Shown here: positions 44,349 through 52,951 of the stretch, piece by piece | Layout of the letters: the number at the start of each line of letters is the position of its first letter | Position numbering within the stretch: the stretch's first letter is position 1 | From: DYQY01 sp964643725 | GTDB lineage: Bacteria; Margulisbacteria; Riflemargulisbacteria; GWF2-35-9; DYQY01 | NCBI GenBank assembly: GCA_964643725.1 | Contig: CAZXTL010000001.1 | Location: 124,001-188,000 of the forward strand | Direction of reading: 5' to 3' | Length of the DNA stretch: 64,000 nucleotides | Program-made: the position numbers and the translations under genes | The notes under the pieces: generated by a model | Database searches by the model: none | The model's input: the letters and a program-made list of their open reading frames with translations, nothing else | Told to the model about the DNA's origin: nothing

Positions 44349-44376
44349 AAAATTCAAAATGAAGGATAATAGCACC

Positions 44377-44607
44377 ATGAAATTTGAAGATAAAATAAAA
44401 GAGATTGAAAAGACAGTTAGAGAGCTGGATTCGGAGATTTCCTTAGATGATGCAGTCGTTAAATATGAGACTGGGATGAGATACGTTGAGGAATGTGAAA
44501 AGGAGCTTAAAAGGGCTGAAGTTAGAATCCATAAACTTGTTCAAAAAAAAGATAATTCTGTTCTAATAGAACCGATTGAAGAAAATGAATACCCTACCTT
44601 ATTTTGA
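44377..44607 (+). CDS. xseB: Exodeoxyribonuclease VII small subunit XseB
   Basis: 76 residues from the ATG at 44377 with GAAGGA 10 bases before; the ATG at 44359 has no site. The motifs of the family are clear: KFEDKIKEIEKTVRELDS, SLDDAVVKYETGM near 24-36 and the CEKELKRAEVRI helix. The large subunit gene xseA is not in the window. The 3' end overlaps ispA by 23 bases. Pairing xseB with ispA and dxs is common in bacteria. Confidence 0.93.
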   Translation: MKFEDKIKEIEKTVRELDSEISLDDAVVKYETGMRYVEECEKELKRAEVRIHKLVQKKDNSVLIEPIEENEYPTLF

Positions 44608-45481
44608 TCAATATAAAAATATGATTGAGGAGCATTTATTAGATGTTCTTTCTTTCCAAGATACAGATACTGACCTTATTATTGAGGCCTCTAAATACAG
44701 CGTTATGGCTGGCGGGAAAAGAATAAGAGGTTGTATTATTCTTGCTGTCGGATCTTTATATAAGGATGCTAATAATTTTCTGCCCTTAGCTGCTGCAGTT
44801 GAAATGATTCATGCTTATTCCTTAATCCACGATGATCTTCCAGCAATGGATGATGATGATTTCAGGAGAGGGAAGCCTTCTAATCATAAAGTATTTGGAG
44901 AAGATATGGCTATTTTGGCTGGTGATTTTCTGATGACAAAGGCATATGAAGAAATGTCAGAGGGATTGCTTAATAATGGATTCGAGCCTAAGAACATAGT
45001 AAATACAATAACTTATTTGAGTAGAGCTTTAGGCTCACAAGGCATGGTCGGTGGTCAGGTTATGGATATTAAAAGCTCAAAAGATTCTTGTGGTTTAGAT
45101 AGACTTCGAAAAATACATGAACTTAAGACAGGTCGATTTATCAGAGCTGCTTTTATTTGTCCTTTAATTTTGAGTACAGGGAAAGAAGATTTAGTCGGAG
45201 AATTTTCTTTAGTTGAGTATGCTGATAATTTAGGATTACTTTTTCAGGTTATAGACGACATCTTGGATGAGACATCTGATGCTGTTACTTTAGGAAAACC
45301 AATTGGCTCTGATAAAGATAATGATAAGGCAACTTATGTTTCATTAATGGGGCTTGTAGGAGCAAAAGATTTTGCAAGTAACATTTATGATGAAATGATT
45401 GGTTCTTTAAAAAATGTAGACAAGCGAATCAAGAAAGTACTAATGGATTTTACAATGATGGTTTATAAGAGGAATAATTAG
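44585..45481 (+). CDS. ispA: Polyprenyl (farnesyl/geranylgeranyl) diphosphate synthase
   Basis: 298 residues from the ATG at 44585, inside the end of xseB; an in-frame TTG at 44576 is an alternative. It condenses isopentenyl diphosphate with allylic diphosphates. The first Asp-rich motif is DDLPAMDDDD near 83 and the second is DDILDETSD near 223. GGKRIRG near 43 and the LKTGRFI segment near 176 bind the diphosphate. Chain length (C15 or C20) cannot be fixed from this. The stop overlaps the GTG of dxs by one base. Confidence 0.95.
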   Translation: MNTLPYFDQYKNMIEEHLLDVLSFQDTDTDLIIEASKYSVMAGGKRIRGCIILAVGSLYKDANNFLPLAAAVEMIHAYSLIHDDLPAMDDDDFRRGKPSNHKVFGEDMAILAGDFLMTKAYEEMSEGLLNNGFEPKNIVNTITYLSRALGSQGMVGGQVMDIKSSKDSCGLDRLRKIHELKTGRFIRAAFICPLILSTGKEDLVGEFSLVEYADNLGLLFQVIDDILDETSDAVTLGKPIGSDKDNDKATYVSLMGLVGAKDFASNIYDEMIGSLKNVDKRIKKVLMDFTMMVYKRNN

Positions 45482-47361
45482 TGGGATTATTAGAAAATAT
45501 TGATTTGCCGATTGGCCTAAAAAATCTTACAGAGCAGGAATTATATTCTGTTGCAGATGAGTGTAGGAATAAAATAATTGAGGTTGTAGCCGAAAATGGT
45601 GGCCACTTATCTCCTAATTTAGGGGTTGTTGAGCTTACAGTAGCTATCCATGCTTCCTTAGAAAGCCCAAAGGATAAGATTATATGGGATGTTGGTCATC
45701 AAGCCTATACTCATAAATTGTTAACAGGAAGGCTAAACAGTTTTTCTACTATTCGAAAAACAGATGGAATCAGCGGTTTTCCCAAAAGAAGTGAGTCGCA
45801 GCATGATATTTTTGGAGCAGGTCATGCTGCTACATCTATTTCTGCAGCATTAGGTATTGCAAAAGCTAGGGACATAGCTGGAGATAAGTTTACAGTGTTA
45901 TCGGTTATTGGTGATGCTTCCATTTCTTCCGGAGAAGCATTTGAGGCAATAAATAATGTACACTGCATTAAAGGACCATTTATTGTAATTTTAAATGATA
46001 ACGAGATGTCAATTTCAGAGTCAGTGGGAGTTGTTTCAGATCATATAACCTCATTACGGTACAACATGCTTTATCGTGGGTTCAAGAAAAAAGCCGAAGC
46101 TCTTATTAAAAGATTACCGAAGGGAGAGCCTTTAGCTGTTTCTATTGATAAACTAATAACTAGAACAAAACACTTATTGATAAATTATAAAAAAATAGGT
46201 GTCATATATGAAGAGCTTGGTTTTAGGTATCTTGGTCCGATAGATGGTTATAATATTCCTCATATAATGGGAGCAATAAACTATGCGAAGCAAGCTCCAG
46301 AGCCAGTAATTATACATATACTTACTAAAAAAGGTCATGGTTATCCACCAGCCGAAAATGATCCCACAAGATTTCATGGGTTAGGTAAGTTTGATCCTAA
46401 AACAGGAGAACCTTTAGATAAGAAAAATAAGATTACATATACAAGTGTTTTTGGTGACAAACTTGTAAAGCTCGCACAAAAAGATAAAAAGATAGTAGCT
46501 ATAACAGCTGCGATGGAAGATGGGACTGGTCTTTGTAAATTTAGGTCAAAATTTCCAGAAAGATTCATTGATGTAGGAATGAGTGAGGAGCATGCAGTTA
46601 CCTTTGCAGCAGGACTTGCAGTACAAGGGTTTAAGCCTGTTGTTGCTATATATTCTACTTTTATGCAACGTTCTTTTGATCAGATAATACATGATATTGC
46701 GCTACAGAATCTTCCAGTTGTGCTTGTGATGGATAGAGCAGGACTTGTGGGAGAGGATGGCCCAACACATCATGGAGTGTTTGATATTCCTTTTATGAGG
46801 ATGATTCCAAATATGACCGTTTTAGCTCCTAAAGATCATAAAGAGCTAGAACAAATGATGGATTTTGCTTTTAAACAAAGTGGGCCAGTGTCCATAAGAT
46901 ATCCTAAGGGAGATGTCCCAAACATTGATTATCCGCAAACACCTATAATCAAAGGCAAGGCTGAGGTGTTGATAGATAATAAAAACGCTAAGGTTACTGT
47001 TTTTGCATGTGGGTCAATGGTTGTTCCTTTTTATGAGATAATTACTGAGCATAATTTAAATGTTAATTTGATTAATGTAAGGTTTATTAAACCTTTTGAT
47101 GAAAGTACAGCAAAAACTTTCTTAAAGAAATCAAAATTTGTTATTACTGCTGAAGAGGGTATCACAAGTGGTGGACTTTATGGGATAATTTCAGAAATGA
47201 TTCAGAGAGAAGGAATTTCTGTAAAAACCAAAGCAGTTGGTATAAATGAGGATATTTTTGTTGAGCATGGAAGCAAAAACGATCTTTTTGTAAGACTTGA
47301 AATGGATAATGTGTCCATTAAAAAATTTCTAATAAAAGCACTGGAGGAAGAAAAATGTTAA
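45481..47361 (+). CDS. dxs: 1-deoxy-D-xylulose-5-phosphate synthase
   Basis: 626 residues, GTG start with AAGAGGA before it. It makes DXP from pyruvate and glyceraldehyde 3-phosphate, the first step of the MEP isoprenoid pathway. Thiamine diphosphate motif: GDASISSGEAFEAINN near 144-160. IWDVGHQAY near 62, MEDGTG near 345, SEEHAVTFAAGLA near 371 and DRAGLVGEDGPTHHG near 420-434 are all typical. Clustered with ispA, which uses the pathway's products. It overlaps plsY by 7 bases. Confidence 0.97.
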   Translation: MGLLENIDLPIGLKNLTEQELYSVADECRNKIIEVVAENGGHLSPNLGVVELTVAIHASLESPKDKIIWDVGHQAYTHKLLTGRLNSFSTIRKTDGISGFPKRSESQHDIFGAGHAATSISAALGIAKARDIAGDKFTVLSVIGDASISSGEAFEAINNVHCIKGPFIVILNDNEMSISESVGVVSDHITSLRYNMLYRGFKKKAEALIKRLPKGEPLAVSIDKLITRTKHLLINYKKIGVIYEELGFRYLGPIDGYNIPHIMGAINYAKQAPEPVIIHILTKKGHGYPPAENDPTRFHGLGKFDPKTGEPLDKKNKITYTSVFGDKLVKLAQKDKKIVAITAAMEDGTGLCKFRSKFPERFIDVGMSEEHAVTFAAGLAVQGFKPVVAIYSTFMQRSFDQIIHDIALQNLPVVLVMDRAGLVGEDGPTHHGVFDIPFMRMIPNMTVLAPKDHKELEQMMDFAFKQSGPVSIRYPKGDVPNIDYPQTPIIKGKAEVLIDNKNAKVTVFACGSMVVPFYEIITEHNLNVNLINVRFIKPFDESTAKTFLKKSKFVITAEEGITSGGLYGIISEMIQREGISVKTKAVGINEDIFVEHGSKNDLFVRLEMDNVSIKKFLIKALEEEKC

Positions 47362-47942
47362 GTTTATTTTTATTATTAATAGTTTGTTATTTGTTGGGTG
47401 CTATTCCTTTTAGTTATTTGGTCGCAAGGGTAAAAGGCGTTGATTTGACAAAGGTTGGCAGTGGAAACATCGGGGCTACAAACGTTTACAGGTCTGTTGG
47501 TCCTTTGTTTGGAGTTATAGCTTTTTTTTGTGATGCAGGGAAAGGGTTCTTTGCTGCTTTGATTATCAATATATTTACTTACGGTGATCCCTTAATGACA
47601 GTTATTGGTTCAACCTTGGCAGTTTTAGGTCATACGTTTAGCCCTTTTGTTGGTTTTAAAGGTGGAAAGGGAGTTGCAACAGGAGTTGGAGTCTTGTTTT
47701 TTATACAGCCTTTAGTTGCTATCATTGGGCTTGTTTCGGAATTAATAATAATTAAATTTACCAGATATGTATCTTTTGCTTCTATTGTTTCAGGAATTAT
47801 TATTTTGATATTGATGTTTATACCTTTTTTTAATGTTGAGCTGGCTTATTCTTGGTTTGTATTTATAGTTGTTGCTTATATAATCTATAAGCATAAGATT
47901 AATATTCAAAGATTACTTAAAGGACAGGAGAATAAGATTTAA
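47355..47942 (+). CDS. plsY: Glycerol-3-phosphate acyltransferase PlsY
   Basis: 195 residues with about five membrane segments. It transfers the acyl group of acyl-phosphate to glycerol 3-phosphate, starting phospholipid synthesis. Conserved loops: GAIPFSYLV near 14, VGSGNIGATNV near 38, and FKGGKGVATG near 101. GGAGG precedes the ATG, inside dxs. GpsA, which makes its substrate, is next. Confidence 0.96.
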   Translation: MLSLFLLLIVCYLLGAIPFSYLVARVKGVDLTKVGSGNIGATNVYRSVGPLFGVIAFFCDAGKGFFAALIINIFTYGDPLMTVIGSTLAVLGHTFSPFVGFKGGKGVATGVGVLFFIQPLVAIIGLVSELIIIKFTRYVSFASIVSGIIILILMFIPFFNVELAYSWFVFIVVAYIIYKHKINIQRLLKGQENKI

Positions 47943-47944
47943 AT

Positions 47945-48952
47945 ATGAAAGCACTTGTTGTTGGTTGTGGTGCTTGGGGAACTTCTTTGGCAAAGGTTTT
48001 GTCAGAGAAAAATGATAAGGTATATATCGCCTGTCATAGTGAAAAAATAATTGAAGATATTAACTTAAATAGAGTTAATTCTTATTATGGATTAATTGAG
48101 CCAAAGCTTTCTTCTGTTATAGAGGCTATTTCTTTTGACGAGATATCCTTAGTGATTGAGGATGTAACTGTGATTTTCGTGGTTGTTTCCTCGAACTTTT
48201 ATCGTTCAGTGATGAAAATTCTACAACCAATGATTCTTGACCAACATATTATTGTAAGTGCAACAAAAGGCATGGAAGAGAGTGGTCTTTCTATGCTAGA
48301 GATAGACAGACAGATTTTTTCTGTTGAACAATTAAATGAGCAATTCTGCGTTCTTTCTGGTCCTAATTTAGCTAAAGAAATCTATCAAGGATTACCTGCA
48401 GCTACTGTAATTGCGTCTCATAACATTAATGTAGCAAAAATAGTCCAACAAATGATTAGTAGCGAGAGCTTTAGAGCTTATGTTTGTGATGATGTTATTG
48501 GAGTCATGTATGGCGGAATCCTTAAGAATGTAATTGCTCTGGCCGCTGGGATTGTTGATGCTATGAATCTGGGAACAAATGCTAAGTCAGCATTAATGGT
48601 AAGAGGAATAGCTGAAATGCGTAGGTTTTGTTTGCATGTTGGCGGACAGGAAGATACTGTTTTCGGTTTGTCTGGGTTTGGCGATCTTATTACTACTTGC
48701 AATGGACCTAAAAGTCGCAACTATTCGGTTGGGCTTGCCTTAGGCAAAGGAGAGAGAATAGACGATATTCTTTCTGGTATGGTTGATGTTGCAGAAGGAG
48801 TTACTTCAAGTAAGGTAATCCATCAGTTATCAATTAAGCAAAAGATTGAGATGCCAATCATTACAGCTGTATATAAAGTTATCTATGAGAGTGCTTCTAT
48901 TAAAGAGACTATTAGTTCATTAATGAACAGAGATCTCAAAAAGGAAGATTGA
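47945..48952 (+). CDS. gpsA: NAD(P)H-dependent glycerol-3-phosphate dehydrogenase GpsA
   Basis: 335 residues. It reduces dihydroxyacetone phosphate to glycerol 3-phosphate. The dinucleotide motif is GCGAWGTSLA near 8, in which the third Gly is kept and the usual GxGxxG is present. SGPNLAKEI near 139, the catalytic-Lys segment YGGILKNVIALAAGI near 182, and GLSGFGDLITTC near 240 follow. It begins 2 bases after plsY and works directly upstream of it in the pathway. Confidence 0.97.
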   Translation: MKALVVGCGAWGTSLAKVLSEKNDKVYIACHSEKIIEDINLNRVNSYYGLIEPKLSSVIEAISFDEISLVIEDVTVIFVVVSSNFYRSVMKILQPMILDQHIIVSATKGMEESGLSMLEIDRQIFSVEQLNEQFCVLSGPNLAKEIYQGLPAATVIASHNINVAKIVQQMISSESFRAYVCDDVIGVMYGGILKNVIALAAGIVDAMNLGTNAKSALMVRGIAEMRRFCLHVGGQEDTVFGLSGFGDLITTCNGPKSRNYSVGLALGKGERIDDILSGMVDVAEGVTSSKVIHQLSIKQKIEMPIITAVYKVIYESASIKETISSLMNRDLKKED

Positions 48953-48954
48953 CA

Positions 48955-50019
48955 TTGGTAGGAAAAAACAATTTTGATAAAGAACAAGTAATTGTCGTTA
49001 CAATAAAGGATAGAAATTTCCAATACTCTGTTGCAGAGGTAATCTCTTTAGTTGAGAACTTGCATGCGGAAGTGATTCTGACTTTAACAATGCACCGAGA
49101 TGCGCTTAGTGGTTCTACTTATTTAGGTAAAGGTAAAATAGAAGAAGTGGCTGAGGCTATAAAAGAGTTTAAGGTTGAGACAATAGTTATTAATGACAAT
49201 ATTTCTCCGTTGCAAAAACAAGCATTAGAAGAGCAACTAAAATGTAAGGTTTTAGATAGGACTGAGATAATTTTATCGATCTTTGCATCAAGGGCATCTT
49301 CTAAGGAAGCGCAGTTACAGGTTGAGCTTGCGCAACTTCAGTATCTTTATCCTAGACTTACAAAAATGTGGGGACATCTTTCTAGACAGCAGGGCGGAAT
49401 TGGAATGAAGGGTGTGGGTGAGACACAGTTAGAGATAGATAAACGGATGATTAAGAAGAAGGTTAGCAGGCTCAAAGATGACCTAAAGAAAGTAAAAGAA
49501 AATAGGTCTTTGATGAGGAAGAAACGTATGATGAGTAATACTCCTATAGTTTCTTTGGTTGGCTATACTAATGCTGGGAAGTCTACAATGTTTAATTCAT
49601 TTAAGGGGAAAGAAGCCTTTGCTAAGGATCAATTGTTTGCAACGCTTGATACAATAACTAAAAAGGTTAGCTATGAGAACGCTGAATTTTATATAGTAGA
49701 TACTGTCGGTTTTATAAATAATCTTCCGCATTTTTTGATAGAGTCTTTTAAGGCAACATTGGAAGAAGTTTTTCTAAGCGATGTGCTTATTCATGTTGTA
49801 GACGCTTCTAGTAAACAGCTTACACAAGAAATAAAAGCAGTTTATGAGGTTCTGCATGAGTTGGGAATAGATGATAAGCCAATAATAACAGTTTATAACA
49901 AAATAGATTTGGTTAAAGAAAAGGATATACTGCCAGATAATGGGCTTCATGTTTCTTTGAAAACAGGTGAAAATCTTGACCTTTTAGTTAAAGAGATTTT
50001 AGAAAAGGTAAAGAAATGA
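48955..50019 (+). CDS. hflX: Ribosome-associated GTPase HflX
   Basis: 354 residues from the TTG at 48955; the TTG at 48949 is in frame but abuts the AAGGAAG site, leaving no spacing. The N-terminal glycine-rich domain has LGKGKIEE-type TYLGKGKIEEV near 58, and the HflX signature GGIGMKGVGETQLE near 145. The GTPase domain has G1 GYTNAGKST near 200, G3 DTVGF near 244 and G4 NKID near 320. HflX splits stalled ribosomes after heat or antibiotic stress. It overlaps the DinG-like gene by 4 bases. Confidence 0.95.
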   Translation: MVGKNNFDKEQVIVVTIKDRNFQYSVAEVISLVENLHAEVILTLTMHRDALSGSTYLGKGKIEEVAEAIKEFKVETIVINDNISPLQKQALEEQLKCKVLDRTEIILSIFASRASSKEAQLQVELAQLQYLYPRLTKMWGHLSRQQGGIGMKGVGETQLEIDKRMIKKKVSRLKDDLKKVKENRSLMRKKRMMSNTPIVSLVGYTNAGKSTMFNSFKGKEAFAKDQLFATLDTITKKVSYENAEFYIVDTVGFINNLPHFLIESFKATLEEVFLSDVLIHVVDASSKQLTQEIKAVYEVLHELGIDDKPIITVYNKIDLVKEKDILPDNGLHVSLKTGENLDLLVKEILEKVKK

Positions 50020-52778
50020 GTTGCTTAGATTTTATTGCGTTAGACGTTGAAACTACAGGTTTAGATGAGAAAAGAAACGAAATTACAGAGATCGGTATCG
50101 TTAGGTTCCGTAAAGGCGAACTTGTAGCCGAATATTCTACTTTAGTTAAACCTACAGAAATGATTTCTGATTTTGTTGCAAATATGACTGGAATCACTAA
50201 TGAGATGGTGAGTCATGCACCAGTTTTTGAAGCAGTAGTTGATGAAATGCTTGAGTTTATTGGTAACGATCTGGTTGTTGGGCATAATATCAAGTTTGAT
50301 ATAGGGATGTTAGATCAAGCACTCATAAGAGTAAATAAACCTGTTCTGGACAATGTAATGCTAGATACGTTGGATATTATTTCCATTTTAAACCCCACTG
50401 GTGGTAGCTTTAAGTTAAGCCATTTGGCAAAAATATATGGTGTATTAGAGGAAAATGTTCATCGAGCAAAAGATGATAGTTTGATGACTGCTAATCTATA
50501 CTTAAAGCTAGTAGAAGAGATAAAAACTTTAGACAAAAATGTAGTTTCTGTTTTGCTTTATTATTTAGATCAGACTGATATTCCTTTACGAATGATATTT
50601 GATGATGTGTTTGGTAATAAGCTTGAAAAACATGATTATCCTTGGGTGTCGTTTAAGTTTAACAAACTTAAAATAGGTGAAATAAGTGAACGATACAAGG
50701 ACGATAGCTTCAAGGATAAGGATATTGATTCTTTGTTCCAAATGTTTAAGGAAGATGGAAGTTTAGCTAAGAATTTGCCAGGGTTTGAAGTAAGGTCAGC
50801 GCAAGTTGATATGATGGAAAAGGTTTGGCAAAGTTTTGAGAAAAATATTCATTTGGTCGTCGAGGCTGGCACAGGTACCGGGAAGTCCTTAGCTTACTTA
50901 CTTCCAGCAGTATTTTTTGCCTTAAAACAGGAGAAGACAGTTGTTATATCCACTAAGACTAAAGCTTTGCAGGAACAGTTGGTAGATAAAGACATCCCGA
51001 CTTTAAAAAAGGCATTAGGAATAGAATTTAAAGAAGAGATGATTAAAGGCAAAGAGAATTATATTTGTTTAAACAAATTTGCTTATTTAATGAATTCTGC
51101 TGTGTCCAGAAAGGATGATTCGTTACTTAAAGGCGCATTATCACTCATGATGTGGGTGATTTCATCGGAAAGAGGAGACATTTCTGAAATACATAATAGT
51201 TTGAAGACAAGGTTTAATTCCCAGATAAAAGCAGAAACAAAAAGTTGTTTGCAATCCCATTGTCCTTTTAAACAGGTTTGTTTTTTAAATAAATTAAAAG
51301 AGAATGCCAAGAATGCAAACATTATTGTAGTTAATCATGCTCTTTTGCTTGCGGATATACATTATGGGAGAAATGTTCTGCCAGAATTTGATCAGCTTAT
51401 TATTGATGAGGCTCATACGTTAGAAGATGTGGCTACAGGTTGTTTTTCTATGTCTTTTGCTAAAAAAAGGTTAAATGAGTTATTTTCTAAGATGGTGGAG
51501 AATAATTCTATTGATGATTTTGTTGTAGGGAAAGAAACTGAAAAAGATATGAAAAAGATTAAAACTAAGTTTAGAAAAGCTATAAAAGCTAATAATGATT
51601 GGTTTAATGAGATAGAAGATGTTTTTAAAGAAAAAGAAAAACAAAATGTATTTTTTAAAAAAAGCCAGAAGAGGATAGGCTTTGCCGAGATAGAAGAAGG
51701 CGTTATTGATTCTATTTATAATTCCATTAATGATTTGATTGGGGTTTTGCTTGAGATAAAACCACTACTAAATGATTTAAGAATAGAAATTAAGGATGAA
51801 CTTACGGTTTTTCAGAGGTCATTTTTAAGAGGAATTATTTCAGAAATAGACGGTTTATTAGAAGAACTTGCTCTTATGTATGAGAGAAGTCCAGGTTATA
51901 TAAGATGGCTAGAGAAGGTTGAAAGACCAAGGTCAGTTCATTACGAAATGATTATTACTCCATTGTCATCAGGGGATATCTTGCAGAAAGAGCTTTTAGA
52001 TGGTTTAGGAGCGGTTATTCATACTTCTGCAACTGTTTCCATAAACGGTAATTTTAATTATTATCTATCAAGGTTAGGATATTTAGATACGGATAAGAAG
52101 ATAGAAACTGCTGTTTTTAGCTCACCATTCGACCTAGAGAAACGTATGCTCTTATGTGTTCCTAACGATGTTCCTGCATATAAGGATGACAAGGAATACG
52201 TGGATAGTATTTCTAAATATTTAAAGGAGCTTTTGATTGGAATAGATGGTAAAGCCTTAGTTCTATTTACTTCACATAAACATTTAAGTGATTGTTATTA
52301 TGGGATTAAACATGAATTGGAAAAAGTGAAAATTCCAGTTTATTGCCAAGGCAAACAAATGTCTGACAAGAATCTTATAAACGCATTTAAGGATAAGGAA
52401 GGTGCTGTTTTAATGGGCACAGATAGCTTTTGGGAAGGAATAGATGTTCCAGGGCGCAGTTTGTCTTATGTAATTGTTGTTAAGCTTCCTTTTGATGTCC
52501 CAACTGATCCTATAGTTATGGCGAGGATGGAGCAAGTCGCTACGTTGGGAAGAAGTAGTTTTTTTGATTATGTTGTACCTAAAGCAGTTGTAAAGTTCAA
52601 ACAAGGAATTGGCAGACTAATTAGGTCTAAAACAGATAAAGGTGCTGTTATAATCCTTGATAAACGAGTGAAACATAAAGGATATGGGAAGTCATTTATT
52701 AATGCAATAACCGCTAGAAAGGTTAGCCCTGAAGATTTACCATCAATGATAGCTTCCTTGAAGCTTTGGGTAGATTGA
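50016..52778 (+). CDS. dinG: DinG-family ATP-dependent helicase fused to a DEDDh 3'-5' exonuclease
   Basis: 920 residues, as in the long exonuclease-fused DinG of Firmicutes rather than E. coli DinG. The exonuclease domain at 1-170 keeps DVETTGL near 9, HNIKFD near 91 and HRAKDDS near 149 (Asp, Glu, Asp, His, Asp). The helicase has Walker A AGTGTGKS near 286 and DEAH near 463. Four Cys (ICLNK near 348, then SCLQSHCPFKQVC near 409-421) are placed to bind a 4Fe-4S cluster as in XPD-like helicases. C-terminal SFWEGIDVPG and QGIGRLIRS complete the motifs. Last gene of the xseB operon; role in DNA repair. Confidence 0.93.
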   Translation: MSCLDFIALDVETTGLDEKRNEITEIGIVRFRKGELVAEYSTLVKPTEMISDFVANMTGITNEMVSHAPVFEAVVDEMLEFIGNDLVVGHNIKFDIGMLDQALIRVNKPVLDNVMLDTLDIISILNPTGGSFKLSHLAKIYGVLEENVHRAKDDSLMTANLYLKLVEEIKTLDKNVVSVLLYYLDQTDIPLRMIFDDVFGNKLEKHDYPWVSFKFNKLKIGEISERYKDDSFKDKDIDSLFQMFKEDGSLAKNLPGFEVRSAQVDMMEKVWQSFEKNIHLVVEAGTGTGKSLAYLLPAVFFALKQEKTVVISTKTKALQEQLVDKDIPTLKKALGIEFKEEMIKGKENYICLNKFAYLMNSAVSRKDDSLLKGALSLMMWVISSERGDISEIHNSLKTRFNSQIKAETKSCLQSHCPFKQVCFLNKLKENAKNANIIVVNHALLLADIHYGRNVLPEFDQLIIDEAHTLEDVATGCFSMSFAKKRLNELFSKMVENNSIDDFVVGKETEKDMKKIKTKFRKAIKANNDWFNEIEDVFKEKEKQNVFFKKSQKRIGFAEIEEGVIDSIYNSINDLIGVLLEIKPLLNDLRIEIKDELTVFQRSFLRGIISEIDGLLEELALMYERSPGYIRWLEKVERPRSVHYEMIITPLSSGDILQKELLDGLGAVIHTSATVSINGNFNYYLSRLGYLDTDKKIETAVFSSPFDLEKRMLLCVPNDVPAYKDDKEYVDSISKYLKELLIGIDGKALVLFTSHKHLSDCYYGIKHELEKVKIPVYCQGKQMSDKNLINAFKDKEGAVLMGTDSFWEGIDVPGRSLSYVIVVKLPFDVPTDPIVMARMEQVATLGRSSFFDYVVPKAVVKFKQGIGRLIRSKTDKGAVIILDKRVKHKGYGKSFINAITARKVSPEDLPSMIASLKLWVD

Positions 52779-52807
52779 AAATATACTTAAATTGTTTATT
52801 TGTTTAG

Positions 52808-52909
52808 GCGACTACGTCGCTGTTTATGTGTTTATTTGTTCAAGGTAAAATTTAAATATTATTAAACATGTTTGCTTTAGCAAACTATAAACACATCAAC
52901 ACATAAACA
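52808..52909. repeat. Intergenic element with palindromes and a 12-bp inverted repeat
   Basis: GCGACTACGTCGC (52808-52820) and GTTTGCTTTAGCAAAC (52870-52885) are hairpins. TGTTTATGTGTT (52821-52832) is the exact reverse complement of 52898-52909. The stretch also repeats TGTTTATTTGTT-like words. It fills the gap between the helicase and the DHH gene. Confidence 0.6.
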
Positions 52910-52951
52910 AGATTTGATGCAATTTTTAATAGGTAAGTCCGATATATTTGT

